Shown here piece by piece: positions 32,901 through 45,500 of a DNA stretch of 64,000 bases (positions are counted from its first letter, which is position 1; the number at the start of each line of letters is the position of its first letter). The notes under the pieces were generated by a model. The model searched no databases. It was not told where the DNA came from and worked only from the letters and a program-made list of their open reading frames with translations. Source of the DNA: Meandrina meandrites (lineage: Eukaryota > Cnidaria > Anthozoa > Scleractinia > Meandrinidae); NCBI GenBank assembly GCA_963693305.1, contig OY855914.1:25836472-25900471 (forward strand). The letters run 5' to 3'. Both the position numbers and the translations under genes were made by a program.

Positions 32901-35900
32901 AGTTTGGACCTGTTTATTGGCAGAAGAAGCAAGGCCAGCGGGAAACCCCTTCAGGCTAGCACCCCCCGGGGGGGGGGGGGGGTGCTCTCCCATATGAATG
33001 GCCTATACGGGGACGTGCCACTGGATAGGGTATGGTTTTTGACCCCTCCGGCCCTGAACAGGGTATATAATTTCAAGCTCGTCTGGCCTAATCAGGGTCT
33101 GAACCTGTCCTAGACAGGCTCACAGTTGTGACAGTGAGTATTTGCACTTTCAAGATCAACCAAACTATTCACGGAATTTTGCTTTTAACTTTTGCCTCAA
33201 TGCCAATCCAATAAAATATTGTGATATCCTACTATAGTTAAAGAATTCAGTGAGGTGGCCAAGGTTGATTTTCTTGGATCAAAGGAAATCAGATTAGAGG
33301 GGAAATTGTACTAACTCCTTGAATGTTTTTTTTCCTTTGGCATCTGCAAAACATCTTACATCAGTTATTAAAAAAAAGTCATAGCAAAATTTCTCTGAGA
33401 CATCAAAAATTGGCTCACCTTCTTCAGTTGGTTCTCTGTCAGCAAGCGTAGGTGGCTCCTCAGTGTGCAGTCCTGTAACTGGGTCAATACCAGCACGCTC
33501 CACTTGTCGCCTGGCCGCACGCACAATAGGACGTCCTTGGTCTCGCAGTTTGAGTGCTGCCCGGTAGTAAATGGTGTCTGGTGCATTATACCTCATGCAG
33601 TTGCCGATAACCAGGTTGAAATCATGCTCAAATTGCTCCATAGCTGTGTAGTGATTGTCTTCAATACGCTTTGACATTGTTGAGAAATCCATGGGTTCGT
33701 CGATAACATCAAGATAGTCTGTGACCTAGAAAAAAACAAAACAGGTAATGTCACATTTACGGAAATAGTTGAGTCAATTAAATTTTCTTAAAAAAAAAAA
33801 ACAACAACAACAACTTATTGCTTTAGCCAACATCCTAATTACATGAACTCAACTATTCAAAGTGGAACTTGAAATTTCAATTCTCCCAAAAGTTGCCATG
33901 CATTTGCCTTAATGTTAGTTGTAAGAATTTAATAGTACATCAAGACATGATTAATTTTTTCTCTGTTCTTATAACCATGCAGCCTGACGATGAATCAAGG
34001 ACTTTTATATAAAATTCAAAACTGGTGAATATTTCTATGCTGTATAGGGAGGTAATATACAAGGAAATTAAAGGTCTTCAAAACCAAGTACTCAATTTCC
34101 CAAAAAATTCATGCAACAGACAAGCGATTTTTGGAGCAATTTTTATGCATGCCCTTTATCCCAGCTACCGGTTTTGACCTACATCCCTGTAAATACCATT
34201 TAGTTTTTATTTCCCCACCTCTTCAGTATCAACAGGTTCAGTAAAGATCTCTCCTGGGTCTTTAGTCTGCAGAAGATCAAGGGTTTTCCTGAGGACGATG
34301 TTGAGTGGCTGCAACTGCAGGTCCACCACATGCTGTTTAACCTTCACCTGATTAGTCAGGTGGAAAGAAAATACAAAATATAAACTATCGCCTTTCTATT
34401 AGAAATGTTTACATTGCATTTTTCATAGATTATGAGCAGCCACTATTTTTTTCATGCATCACCACAACTTGTGCCTAATTTTCATGCCGTCATATTTTTT
34501 CAATTCATGCTCAATGGACGGTGTTCATAAATCAAGGAAAACAACTGTTCCCTTAGCTTTCAAAAAGATAAAAAAAGTGCTCAAAGGGTTGCTTTGTGTC
34601 TCAAAAGAGGCGAAATAGGAAATTCAGGCTAGTCCTCGGACAAAATATAAAATAAAAAAATATAATAATATAAAAATGCAACACTTTTATTCCTGCCATC
34701 AAATTGGTATGCGTGTGCAGCCAATTTCCCTGCTGCTGGATCATGGATTCTATAAGTATTGGTTCTTGTTTTGATCCGAGGGTCTGGATCCTTGTGTTTG
34801 TTTTTTTTTTTTCAAAAACAAATTCCCATTCAATCTGAGACTGGGAAAGTGCAAGAAATATTAAAGATAGTTACCTGTTCTCGTTTAAGCTTTTCTCTTT
34901 TTCTAATCAGCTCCACCAACAGACGAGCCCTCTCCAGGTCATGCCGCAGACGCTGCCAGAAGTGCAGCTGCTCTTTCATTGCCTTGATTCTCAGTGATCT
35001 CTCACTTGACTAGAGAACAAAGGATAGAGACATCAACCAATGATGAATAATACTGACAAATTAATTATTGTAAACAAAAAATAAACAATGTAAACATCAC
35101 TACAAAAAAGTTTGCATGTTTTTTTTTGTGAGATTGATCAGCTAAAAGTTAGACAGGGACGTACATAAGATTTGAAACTGCTGGAAATTTCTTTCCTTTA
35201 GACCGGTAGTGATGGAAATGGCTTTCCACATTTCCTAGTATTCATAAGTGGTAAAATTCATGCAACAGATGGGTATTTTATTCGGCTAAAAATAATTGTT
35301 TATGTTCCTAAATGATGCTAAATGGCGGTGTAAAATTGCACCGACGTTTCGGCAATACTGCCTTCTTCAGGGTGGCGTGAAGAAATAATGAGTTTGTTAT
35401 ATGTAGTTGTGTGCCATTTTGAAAATGTTTTGAAAATATTACTGGCATGCGCCAAAAAATTGCTTGCGTGCATGTGTAATTTATATGAAAGAAGAGTCGT
35501 GATTCATCCCTTGGGGAGCGAGTGTTTCACAAACTTGAAGATTAGTCTCATCTCCTCTCATTGGCGGACGTCTTTCGTCTTCGTCTTTCGGCTCCCAGCT
35601 TTAATCTACATTCCTGTTAGACTGTTGACAAACAGTTCCACATCTGACCTGAAAACCATATTCTGTCAAGAGAAATTACAGGTTACACTGTTGAGAATTT
35701 CCCCTCACCTCATCAGCACCAGCTTTCTGGCTCTGGTGGCTTGCCTGAAGTCTTCTTAACAACGGAACTCCATTTCTCGACTGCCGTTTTAACATCCAGT
35801 AACTCTGAAGGCTCTGAATAAACTGAGCTTTTCGTGCCATTGCTACACGCCCCACAATCTTACTCAGCCTATTAAAACAGGGAAAACAGAAAAACCATAA

Positions 35901-38900
35901 TCAGTTAAGATACCAGTGTATGGTATTGTGTATAACATTTGCCTTTCCTAAATGCTTCATGATTGAAGAATTTGAGCATGTCAATTTTTGTTCCAAAAAA
36001 AAAATTAAACACTACAAAAGCAATCTTACATATTACAAAAAAAATAATACTCAAATCAGTGACCTTTTGTAACTCATTACCATTAAAACTGTCTTCGAGA
36101 TGCCTCAAAGTCACAATTTATCCCATATCCGACAATCCCTTGCCATTTGTTCTATCCAGAACATTCCTTGCAAACTGGCCTCAGTGCAGAATGTCATTTT
36201 GAATGTAAAATCACACACTCCACATTATAAAAACAATATCTTTTTTACAATTTCTTGGCCTAGGTCACACACATATTTCTTTTTCTTTTCTTTTCTTTTT
36301 CAAATATTCATTATTTTTTTAATACCTGCCACTGGCAAGAGCTCTCACAGTTCACAAGCATTAATGAGTCTGTTGTCATAATTCATTCAATAAAATTAAC
36401 TCAATTACCTCTTATTTTCTGACAAGAAAAGCCTAATGTCCCATGAAAAAAAATCCAGCACAAAGTTGCTGTTTTGGGTTGAACTTTGTATGTGTGAAGA
36501 ATTGGTCAAATGCCAACTTAAAATTAAATTGCTTGAGGCTAAGAGGTTCACTATTAGTTCAAGAAACAATAGAAAGCTACTTTGCTGACGATGATTTGGC
36601 AACTTTAATGGATCAAAGTATATAGCAAATATCGTTAATGGCAGAAAAGCAGGTGTATACGGATTTAACAATTTGTAGTAAAATTCATGTAACCTGCTTC
36701 TATGAGGAACTTTCAATAAATAATGTCAAACTTTAGACGAGGCACTGGTGGAAAATCTTGAGAAACACTGGCATCAATTAAGCAATAATTAACATGTCTG
36801 ATAATGTGTAAGACAGCCGTGAATTATTAACTCTTGTTGGTCGGTTCCCAAATTAAATTGTTCAACAGCTTCATCTCGGTTGATAATAGCAACCACTGAC
36901 AAGACAATTATTTTGCGTTTTGAATAAAATAAACAACAAAGCCGAGATAGAAAATATTGCTTTTAGAATTTATTATTATCAACAAAAATCAAGATTATCT
37001 CATTCCCACATTCACTTGTTTGCCAATTGCACAAGGCTTTTCTAAATTAATGTATATTTTCATATTTTCACACATAAACTGTAATTTAAAACAATATTGA
37101 GATACAAAAATCTGTGTGAAGAGTAGCAGATATTTATTTTGCTGCTTTGCAGTTTGGTAACTATCCAACACTTTCATCTCTTTATAGAACAATATTACAT
37201 TGTAATTGAATATCAAAACAAAACAGGACTAGAATTAAGAATATGAACAGTTGCTAGGCGACAGTTATATACAAGTAACATTTAGACTTTTAAAGTGCCA
37301 GCAACAAAAACAGAAGAAAGTCAATATTATGTAACAAAGAATTGTGTATATACACAAAATTATTTTTAAAGACTTACCGGTGGGCAGGAATAAATGGAAT
37401 GTTAACAATTGGAACTGCACTTGTTTTCTTTTCTGCCAAAAGTTTCCTAAACTTCTTGATGCTGCGTTTGGATTTTGTAGATTTTGCAGATTTACTGCTT
37501 GCTTTTGCAGGCGTCTTGCTTGTTGTCTTACTTGGAGTCTTGCTTTTAGAAAGGTTAGTTTTCTCTTTTATTTCTTCCTCACTATGTTCTTCCTCTTTAC
37601 CTGCTTCCGAGTCAGAGGGTGTGTGAACATCGCAAAAAGCAGTCTTGCGTACAGTCAGCTGTCCGTTTTCACCTTTTATAGGTTCAATCTTCATGTACAA
37701 GCCAGCTTGCTGTGCGCAAGTAACATGAAATGCTGTGTAGCAGTTTGTTTTGAAACACTGGATGCATGCGCCATGCCTACGCTTACAGATGTAGCAAGTG
37801 AGTTTCCACCTTGCTTGAGGAATATTCTCAATGGAGTCAATAGGTTCCAGAAACACTGTGTTTGCAAAGCACACTTCAGGAATCCATAACGCACACACAA
37901 CATGCCCCCACTTGCCGGTATCAGTCTGTTTAAATGCACCAGTTTTGTTTGGACACAGGACGCAGTCCACTGCCCTGGATGGAGACTGCAGACACCGTCG
38001 ACAAAGCCACTGTCCCTCAGGAATGTATGGCACACCATAACACTCTTGATGCACTGCCAAATTGCACATGTCACAAAACAAGATTGCGTTACTATTTTGG
38101 CATTCGCCATCGTTACAAATACAACATACAGCATCTTCATCGATGTACTGGTTTGGATCGCAATTCGTTTGGCTCTCGAAGTAAGACTCTTTCTCTAATC
38201 TGTCCATGAGAGTTTCGAAGACTTCTTGAGATACCGGTGCGATTCCTTCGCTCTTTCGCTTGTCATTTATAGTGTCTAGCCAAACATAGTCCTCTTCGTC
38301 CATATCGTATTCGACCATTTCGTCCAATTCTTCAGTGGTTTGCTCGATAAATCGAAAGTAAGTAGTAGATCTAACCGGCGCATCTGGTTGTCTAAATCCC
38401 GATTCCATATTCTCGCCATACTCGGCTAACGGCAAGCTCACTTTGTTGTTGTTTTCGCTCGATTGTTCATTCTTCGATTTTGTTTCAGCAGTTAGCGGCT
38501 TGATCATCATCGTTTCAAATGTTTCCTCCGGTTTTTCTGGCTCCGGAGTGGAAATTTCCTCGCTATCCAGAATGTCTAGCTGGTCACTGATATGAATTCT
38601 ATGAGGAAAACCTTCGATTTCCACTTCAACAATTTTCTGTGCTTGAGCGTAAGTAAGCGTCTCTCTTGGAACGCTTACCGTTGGCGGCGATGGCGGCGGT
38701 TTCTTGTTCTTAACGCTCTTTCGTCCTCGACCTTTTCCTTTTTTCGAAGATGTTGGTGGAGTTCCCACAACGTCCGTGCCATCATGTTTGAAGACACGCA
38801 AATGATATTCTATTCCACTGTAACTTTTGTAAATCTTCTGGCACAAAGGGCATTCATATGGCGGTTTAGTCGCCCGAAGGTTGTCGATTAGTTCTCGGAG

Positions 38901-38909
38901 GTTCACCAT
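29979..38909 (-). CDS. BRPF1: BRPF1 / peregrin (bromodomain, PHD finger and PWWP protein)
   Basis: Nuclear scaffold and histone reader of MOZ/MORF-type acetyltransferase complexes. Exons in transcript order: 37378-38909, 35709-35868, 34875-35009, 34219-34347, 33419-33725, 32638-32739, 32431-32526, 31042-31994, 30391-30530, 29979-30303. All are in phase and give 1292 residues, close to the ~1214 of vertebrates. Domains: C2H2 zinc finger (about 20-43, YECPLC...YHLRVFKHD); EPL1-like region with the [12 protein letters not shown] motif (about 184-250); PHD finger, zinc knuckle and second PHD finger (about 261-428, all expected Cys/His present); bromodomain (about 610-730, with [10 protein letters not shown], where the conserved Asn reads acetyl-lysine); PWWP (about 1118-1215, [15 protein letters not shown]). 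The tail is strongly Asp/Glu-rich. A long Ser-rich part encoded by exon 8 has no known fold. It converges with MED1. AATAAA on - at 29586-29591 probably ends the transcript. Confidence 0.93.
30941..31010. repeat. (TGAC)n microsatellite
   Basis: About 17 copies of a four-base unit in the BRPF1 intron between exons 8 and 9, just beyond the donor at 31041. Read in frame it gives a false Ser-Gln-Ser-Val repeat. Confidence 0.95.
32959..33115. mobile_element. Fragment of the poly-G-tipped element family
   Basis: Begins CCCCCCGGGGGG with a long G run, then GAATGGCCTATACGGGGA, as at the ends of the complete element at 62117-62667. Only one end is seen, so it is a fragment or a different subfamily. 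Lies in the BRPF1 intron between exons 5 and 6. Confidence 0.55.
35325..35375 (-). repeat. Fragment with a CTGAAGA...GCCGAAACGTC motif
   Basis: On - the text reads CTGAAGAAGGCAGTATTGCC followed by GAAACGTCGG. From memory, this motif recurs around retroelement ends in invertebrate genomes. It recalls the CUGANGA and GAAA boxes of hammerhead ribozymes joined by a GGC/GCC stem. An extra A before that stem means it is not a canonical hammerhead. Lies in BRPF1 intron 2. Confidence 0.35.
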
Positions 38910-39237
38910 GGTTTGTTCACGATACTAAAACATATTTCTCCAAGAGACAAATTTTAACGCAGCGTCTTTGGAATTAAGAATATGAATAATTCTTTCGCAA
39001 ATGAAGTTTCCGTGGTATGTCTTTCTCGTAAAGAAAGCCGGCGCGTCACAATCAAAGGGAAGTTCTCAAAACTGAAGTCCTCCAACTTCGCTTGCACGAT
39101 TTTCGATTTTCCGCTTTCAGATGTGTTTATTTTCGCTCACGTACGAAGGAAGCCTCTTTCTAAACAAAGCGAAGCTAGAGATTTCGAGATCCAGTGAACT
39201 TCGAAGCAATCTGACCACACCAAAGCAGTTCGTTAAA
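38910..39237. promoter_or_regulatory. Possible bidirectional promoter region upstream of BRPF1
   Basis: Spacer between the BRPF1 start codon (reading left) and the ATG at 39238 (reading right). Placement is inferred from gene orientation only; no TATA box or other core element is claimed. Confidence 0.3.
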
Positions 39238-39399
39238 ATGGCGACACCAAACACGACAGCGCGGGGCGATTTTCGCTTTGCCGTAAATGTCAGTGAAACC
39301 CTAATGAAATACTCCCTTCCTGAAGAAAGTGTTCTCGTTAATGCTCTCTGGTACAAATGTCTGATGTATATCTCTGAACTTCTTTCGTTTTCAACTTAA
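39238..39399 (+). CDS. Candidate first exon of an unrecognised gene divergent from BRPF1
   Basis: ATG in a good context (AAAATGG) opens a 53-residue frame beginning MATPNTTARGDFRFAVNVSE. A possible splice donor, CTCTG/GTACAA, lies at about 39349-39350; otherwise the frame stops at 39399. No domain is recognised and no second exon was found. It may be a real 5' exon, or chance in a CpG-containing promoter region. Confidence 0.25.
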   Translation: MATPNTTARGDFRFAVNVSETLMKYSLPEESVLVNALWYKCLMYISELLSFST

Positions 39400-40265
39400 T
39401 TGTTTTCATACCAACGCGGCAACGGCACGAAGTAAATCCGGTTTCGCGAACAATGGCCAACCGATAATGGCGTACCGGATAACTTGAGCTGTTGAATTTC
39501 TAAAAATTCACTCGACGCAAAACCACTTAAGGCCACTCTGGAATCGTCCTTTTGAAACGTAAACAGAATCGCTTAGTATCCCTCTAAATACTTCGTAGAT
39601 AGTGGATCTTCTGTGCCCTCAGCTGAGCTGTTTCTTCTCCGTAGAGTGGACTCGCCTTCGAAATAAACGCTTTCACTTCACCGCGAGCGATGTGCAAACA
39701 AAGGAGGGCATTGAAAGCACAAAATCGTGATGTTCCACGGCAAATCTCAGCGGAAGATCATCTTGAAGGTTAAATGAGGTCTTTTCCTAAAACTTCTGCT
39801 TTTCGACGATTTCTGTAAACCTTCAACGAAGCCGAAAACAAGGTCCGACTTTGGTGAGGTTCAATTCGCAACGAAGAAGATGGCGCCAGTTACTCTCGTG
39901 GACAAGCTTCGCCCCTGATTATTTCCCGCCACGCAGGGACGCCCCCGCATATTGTGTAACATTTAATTTTGGCAGTGAAAAAACACATGCGATCTTGGTC
40001 TTTGCATATGCCACCCTCAGATCTTGAAAAACACCGTTTAATTCTGATCAAAAGAAAAGAAGAAACACCCGAAAATGGCAATATTAATGTCTTTGTAACC
40101 ACGAAAAATTATGCCTGGCTACCGCCATAAATTAGCATGTTATTTGCCACCATGTTGTTGTTGGAATGCGTTCGTACATGCTCCGTCCATGTGACCGTAG
40201 AAAGAACGATTTTACGGCGAAAATGAAAAAGAAGCCAGCGATTTAAAAATATTTAAGATCGAGTA
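39400..40265. other. Spacer with no gene recognised
   Basis: Short ATG-initiated frames only, for example a 12-codon frame at about 39880 in ATGGCG context. No repeat family from elsewhere in the window was noticed. Confidence 0.45.
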
Positions 40266-41071
40266 TTACAAACATCTTCTTGAGACGGTATTCTTCGCTA
40301 AAATCTTGTGAAATGAAGCTATTACGCAGCCGAATGCTTGCTGAAAACGAGCCGACACACACAAAAAATAATTCAGATAATTACCTGAGACAGGGGACAA
40401 GAAATCGATACTCGTCGCATTTTCCCCGCGAACCAAACAATCTTGAATGAGTTTAGCCAAAAACAAAAAGATGGATCCGTTTTTTGAGCCGATCTTCGAA
40501 GCAAATATGTCGCCGAAGCATTTTTCTGAACCGTTAAAACCTAAAATGAGCGATATGCCGTTCTTGTACAATTTTCTCGTACTGTTCCGGGATGAGATGT
40601 ACAGTGGAGATATCTGAGGCAAAACCTTATTCTCTGTGTGAGCTAGGAACGAAAACATGCCCATGTTGCAGTCAGCCATGGGAAGAAAATGTTCCGCTCT
40701 TGACATATCGCCAGTTTAATCAAAGTATTAAAAAGCGTGGGATGAAAGAAAACACGTCACAAATCGACCGGCCACCGCACAAATCTCCACGACCATGCCA
40801 TATACAACACAGGAAGTCGAGAGCATTGAAAATCACACCGTGATCGATCCGTTTTAGATTTTTATCCCGATTAGTAGATGCACGACCCTATTTCCTTTAC
40901 TGTTCTGTTACACTTTCGAATTGGAAACATACCAAGATTATTTGTAGTCATTTTCTTGTGCACGATATTTATATATTGTAGCAGCAAATTACGAAAACTC
41001 ACATACGTTTTCGTCCAGTTGCAGTCGTCGATCATGGTTTGAATTTCCTCCTGCGTGAGATATGAACCCAT
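40266..41071 (-). CDS. Candidate two- or three-exon gene of unknown function
   Basis: An ATG at 41071 opens MGSYLTQEEIQTMIDDCNW and reaches a strong donor, AAAAC/GTATGTGAG, at 41007/41006. An acceptor-like TGTCAAG before 40698 would join it in phase to a long open frame (40266-40706) reading ...EHFLPMADCNMGMFSFLAH and GISLILGFNGSEKCFGDIFASKIG. Near its end, CTCAG/GTAATT (about 40384) and CGTTTTCAG could remove a very short intron; both spliced and unspliced forms stay open. The product would be about 160-170 residues with no domain I recognise. The 40698 acceptor has a poor pyrimidine tract, so the two parts may be separate. The direction matches BRPF1 and COPG. Confidence 0.35.
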
Positions 41072-42557
41072 AGTTCACGATCGTTTACAAAGCTAACTAA
41101 ATTAACTGCAGCATGAGAATTCAAAACAAACAAATCAAAACACTTATTTGCAGAAGTTTATTCTTGTCGAACTGTGACGCAGATGGGGCGGTCATTCACT
41201 CAAAATTTCCTTTATCGAGGGGATTCCCCCAACGAGCCAATTAAAAAAATGTAAATAAGAAAGTGTTCTTTTAAGTTCGGAAACTCGCGTCATTGAGAAG
41301 TACAAGATTAATGTAAATGAAGTTCTAAAAAGTATACAACCAGAAAAAAATCGAGAAAACGGTCACTTCAAACTTTGAGAAGGGTCAATAGAAAAAAAAT
41401 TATTAATGCGCGGGACAATTCACACGTCTCCTACAGACTGAGCCCACGGTTTCCAGCGGTGTCGTTGCTTAGTTACCCGACGTATCCTGTTGACATGAAA
41501 AGCAATAAGTTCCCGTTATTACTTTGTGCTCACAAATGGCCGCTGTCGGCTTGACCAGATGTTCATAATGCTACTACGACCTACTCTCCATTCAGCATTA
41601 CATATTGACTGACACACGCATGTACTCCCTGAGCGGGTCAATATTTTTAGGGCGTATGATATTTTCCCGGTATGATTATAAATTTTATTTAATTATCGAA
41701 TAGTGCCAATATAGATGTAAACAATTATTAATTACCCAAAAATATTGACTTTAAACGGTCTCTGGCCAAAAAAAATGTTTTTCAAATTACAAGCTTGCGA
41801 CTGTGTGAACTGCAGTTTTCGACAGGTAATTAATTTCCCGTTACGGAAGACAATACCAAGTCAGGTGATGAGAACACGCCGTAGATTAGCAATCCACGGC
41901 GTATTCAGGCGACAATTTCACTTTATCTTCAATTTAGCGTCTTGATGAACTACTAAATTCTCATAACTGTCATTGAAGGAAAGATACGAGAATCAGTCGG
42001 GAGAGTTGATACTTTGACTTTAGGCAATAGGAAGGGGTAAGAAGAGAGCAGCGATAAATGGCAAAGCAACGAGATTACATGGATCAAGTTGTTTATTTGA
42101 AATTGTGTAATGTTTACTCCTACATTGTAACACAAGCTAAAGGAAATTTTACAATAATTCCGACTGATTTCATTTGTTTAGACACAAGACACTGAAACAA
42201 GACTGGCAGAATCTGAACTTGTTATTTTTCCAAAATGGATGATTCCGTACAAGATGAGAATTTTTTTCTCGAGAATTACAATGACGCACCATACTTTTAA
42301 ATCACCAACAGCAATAATATCACGACCAAACCTCTTTTGAGATCTCAATCCACCCTTACTGCTATTTCATAACGATAAACTAACTGTGAATCACTTTTGA
42401 ACCCTACGGATTCTTTTGTAATTGTCGCAAATCTTCGGAAGACATCGTAGTTCTTCGTAAAGACCTCGGAAATTTTGGAAAATTTTTTAAGTCATATTAT
42501 AGATCGATTTTCTCGCTAGTTCAGTCAGCCAGCCAGGTCCAGTGCACAACAAACGGC
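41072..42557. other. Spacer including the presumed COPG 3' untranslated region
   Basis: The right part should hold the COPG 3' untranslated region. AATAAA on - (TTTATT at about 42092-42097) is a candidate polyadenylation signal. GTTGCTTAGTTACC near 41466 is another X-box-like sequence. Open frames at 41745-41945 (+) and 41953-42135 (-) show no domain. Confidence 0.4.
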
Positions 42558-45500
42558 TTATCCAACAGCGGACAGAACAACTTCACTAACTACAGCGTCG
42601 TCACTGCGAACTGTGATGTTCATAGTGACTCCCTGATCGAACGCCAGTCGGGCCCGCACCAGGACATCGTGCCCCCCTCGAAACACCCCCGCTAGTAACA
42701 GGGCGTGCGAATTCTTATCCGTGTTGACTTTGTCGGAGCGTTCGCACGGCTGCATGCCGAGGTACTCGATAATTTGCTTGACAGCCTCTGTAAATGAAAG
42801 GCAAAAAAGGAAAAAAATCAGCAAAATACGTTTACTATTTTACTCTGGAGCGTGAGCGCGGTGGTTTTGAGATGGGGGGAGGGGAGTCTGTGTTGGAGCC
42901 AAGTCGACCATACAATCGGAGCTTATCTCGGTTTCTGTAGCATTAAGCGACCAGGAGTATTTCTACTCCCCCTGGATGGGATGCTAGTCCATCGCAGGCT
43001 TACTTCCAGCATTATTTCGCCGGTACCCGTTTATCCACCAAGGTGGAGAGAGGCACTATGAGAGTAGTGTCTTACCCAAGAACACAACACAATGACCCCA
43101 GTCAGGGCTCGACTCTGCAGAGGTGGGCACCACCAGAAAACAACTGAGGAAACTACGTTAAACGTACGCTGGGAGTAGATGGACTTGGGCTTGGAATGGA
43201 CTAGCATCCCATCAGGGGAAGGGGGTGGGGGGGGGGGGGGGGTGGGGGGAGCAATACCCCTAGCCGCTTCATGCTACAGAAAATGGAGTGAACGCCGGCC
43301 CCGCACTGACTAGTGCCAGGCTCTACCGATTTGCCACGATTTGCTGAAGTTGAACAAATTTACGTAACATTAATTAAAAGTAGCTTACAGGAAAGCGAAA
43401 GGCAACTAAAACACGCTCTCAATGGCGTCTTTCGTGACAATAATGGAAACGTTGCGTGACAGTATCACTTGGAGAAAATCACTAAAAACCACTGATTATG
43501 GTTTGTTTGCATCTTAGAGAGTGAATTTATGCCTTTTTTGTCGTTTAAAGGTTATTTTGTTGATCAGTGAGGACACCTTCATAATTCTAGCATAGTTTAC
43601 ACAAAAACGTAGAAGATCTCTCGAGATACTGCCCTTTTAATGCCACATTCGCTATTTTCACGATCCCATAACACACTTTGTTTACCCCCCAAAATTTTTG
43701 CATAAGCATTGTTTTCAATTTCTCTAGGGACGATTGTACGTCATTGTAAATCCCAAGAGAAATTGAAAACAATGCTTATGCAAAAATTTTGGGGGGTAAA
43801 CAAGGTGTATTATGGGAACGGTGAAAACAGCGAATGGCAAAATTCGATGTGTTAGACCAACGCATTTTGACTGTTTGCTTTTCATTACCCCGTAAATGAA
43901 ATGATAAGGAAAGTTGACACTTAGAAAGTGTCAAAACATCTTTACCTTCGAGACTGTTCATCTGCGTAAGAGCGTACGTGTCTTGCATCTCACAGTCGTC
44001 ACCAATCTCATCCCATGACGCCAGGAAGTTTGTCTTGTGAACACGCTGTACGTGATCCGCCACAAGTACGTCGATGTCTTCAAGCTGAGAGGAGGGAGGG
44101 GAGGGTGAGGCAAAATATTGTTAACATCGACGCGTCAAGCGAAGAAATAGCTATTCAATGATGATATTATGATATCAAGGGAAACATTTAACAAAACTTG
44201 CGCATACCGGTACTTTGAACGAAAAAAAACAACAAAGATTTTGAAAGATATTTTTCTTTCAAACCGTTTTCATATTTTACGTAGGAAGCACTCCAATATA
44301 ATCATACAAGTGGTAGTATGTTTCTATCCGGAAATTTCGAATGGAAATGAAGTGGCTCATTTGATCATTTCTTTTTTATTCTAAGTGCTATTATGAAGGG
44401 AATGAGACGAACAGAGGAGAAACACATACCACATATTCATCCTCGTATCCCTCTTCATCTGGTTCGCCTGTGCTGGGGTCGCAGTCCTTCACCACAAACT
44501 TCAGCGTGTTCGTAAAAGTACAAGTTACTGAAAGAATAAACAAAGGAAGTTAAAGAAATGACACGCGCGCGCGTTGATACAAACACGCGAGCCTCGCACG
44601 CACGCACCCACGCAGGATGATCAAAAAGTGTCACGCTCAAAATGTAAATTCCGTTTCTGATTAACATATTTATTGTAACGTTCGTTCGGAGAATTTGATG
44701 ATACATCAAGGCAACATTCTCTAGTTGACGATTTTCCTAATTCTCATAACTTATCTGCTTGACAATGTAGAGATATTGTCAGGAGAACTTAGCAGTTGAT
44801 CACTGTCACAAACCTGATGAAGCGTCTTCAGGGAGTTTAATCAGCGTGTACGTCGTTCCTGGTGTATTGTAAGGCAGCGAGGGGCGTGGTATATACGAGA
44901 CTACCTCAAAATCAGAATCGGACGGTTCCATTTCTACCTTGACGTTCTCCAGGATTTGATCATTCAGGGTGTTCGTACAGTCGAACTGAAACAATGATAA
45001 ATGAAGTAAATTAGGAAATTTGGAAGTGGGGAAAACTTAAAGGAGCTGCGGCATGGATTTTAACCAAATTTAGGCATAAGAAAATGGCCACGCCAAAATG
45101 GGTGAAATATCAAAATAATCACTTAAAACAGTGAAAAAACATTTCAAATAACACAGCAAATACAAGAGAAGGTACGGATGGACAAAAATCGAAGAAGATT
45201 GAAACAGATTGCGATATGGGTTTTTGAAATACTGTAATTATAATGCCCGGGAGACACATTCGATTGTAATGAAGCTATGGTTTTGTCATTTCGATCCATA
45301 AAAGTAATTTCTTTGTTAACATTTAGTTTCATAGCGAATATTTAGCAAAACTAATACAATAGATTAACCTCAGCCGGGACACAGATAGAAATGGGTAACG
45401 ATCTTGTTACATTTGCTCACCTGGAAGACAATGTGGTCATTGAACACGTGTTTGACACAGTTTACAACATATTCTGTTTCTGACTCCGTCAGCTCTACAG

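Noticed and set aside
37691..38140. A 149-residue open frame on -
   Set aside because: It overlaps the PHD-finger part of BRPF1 exon 1 in another frame; the Cys-rich look comes from the real gene.
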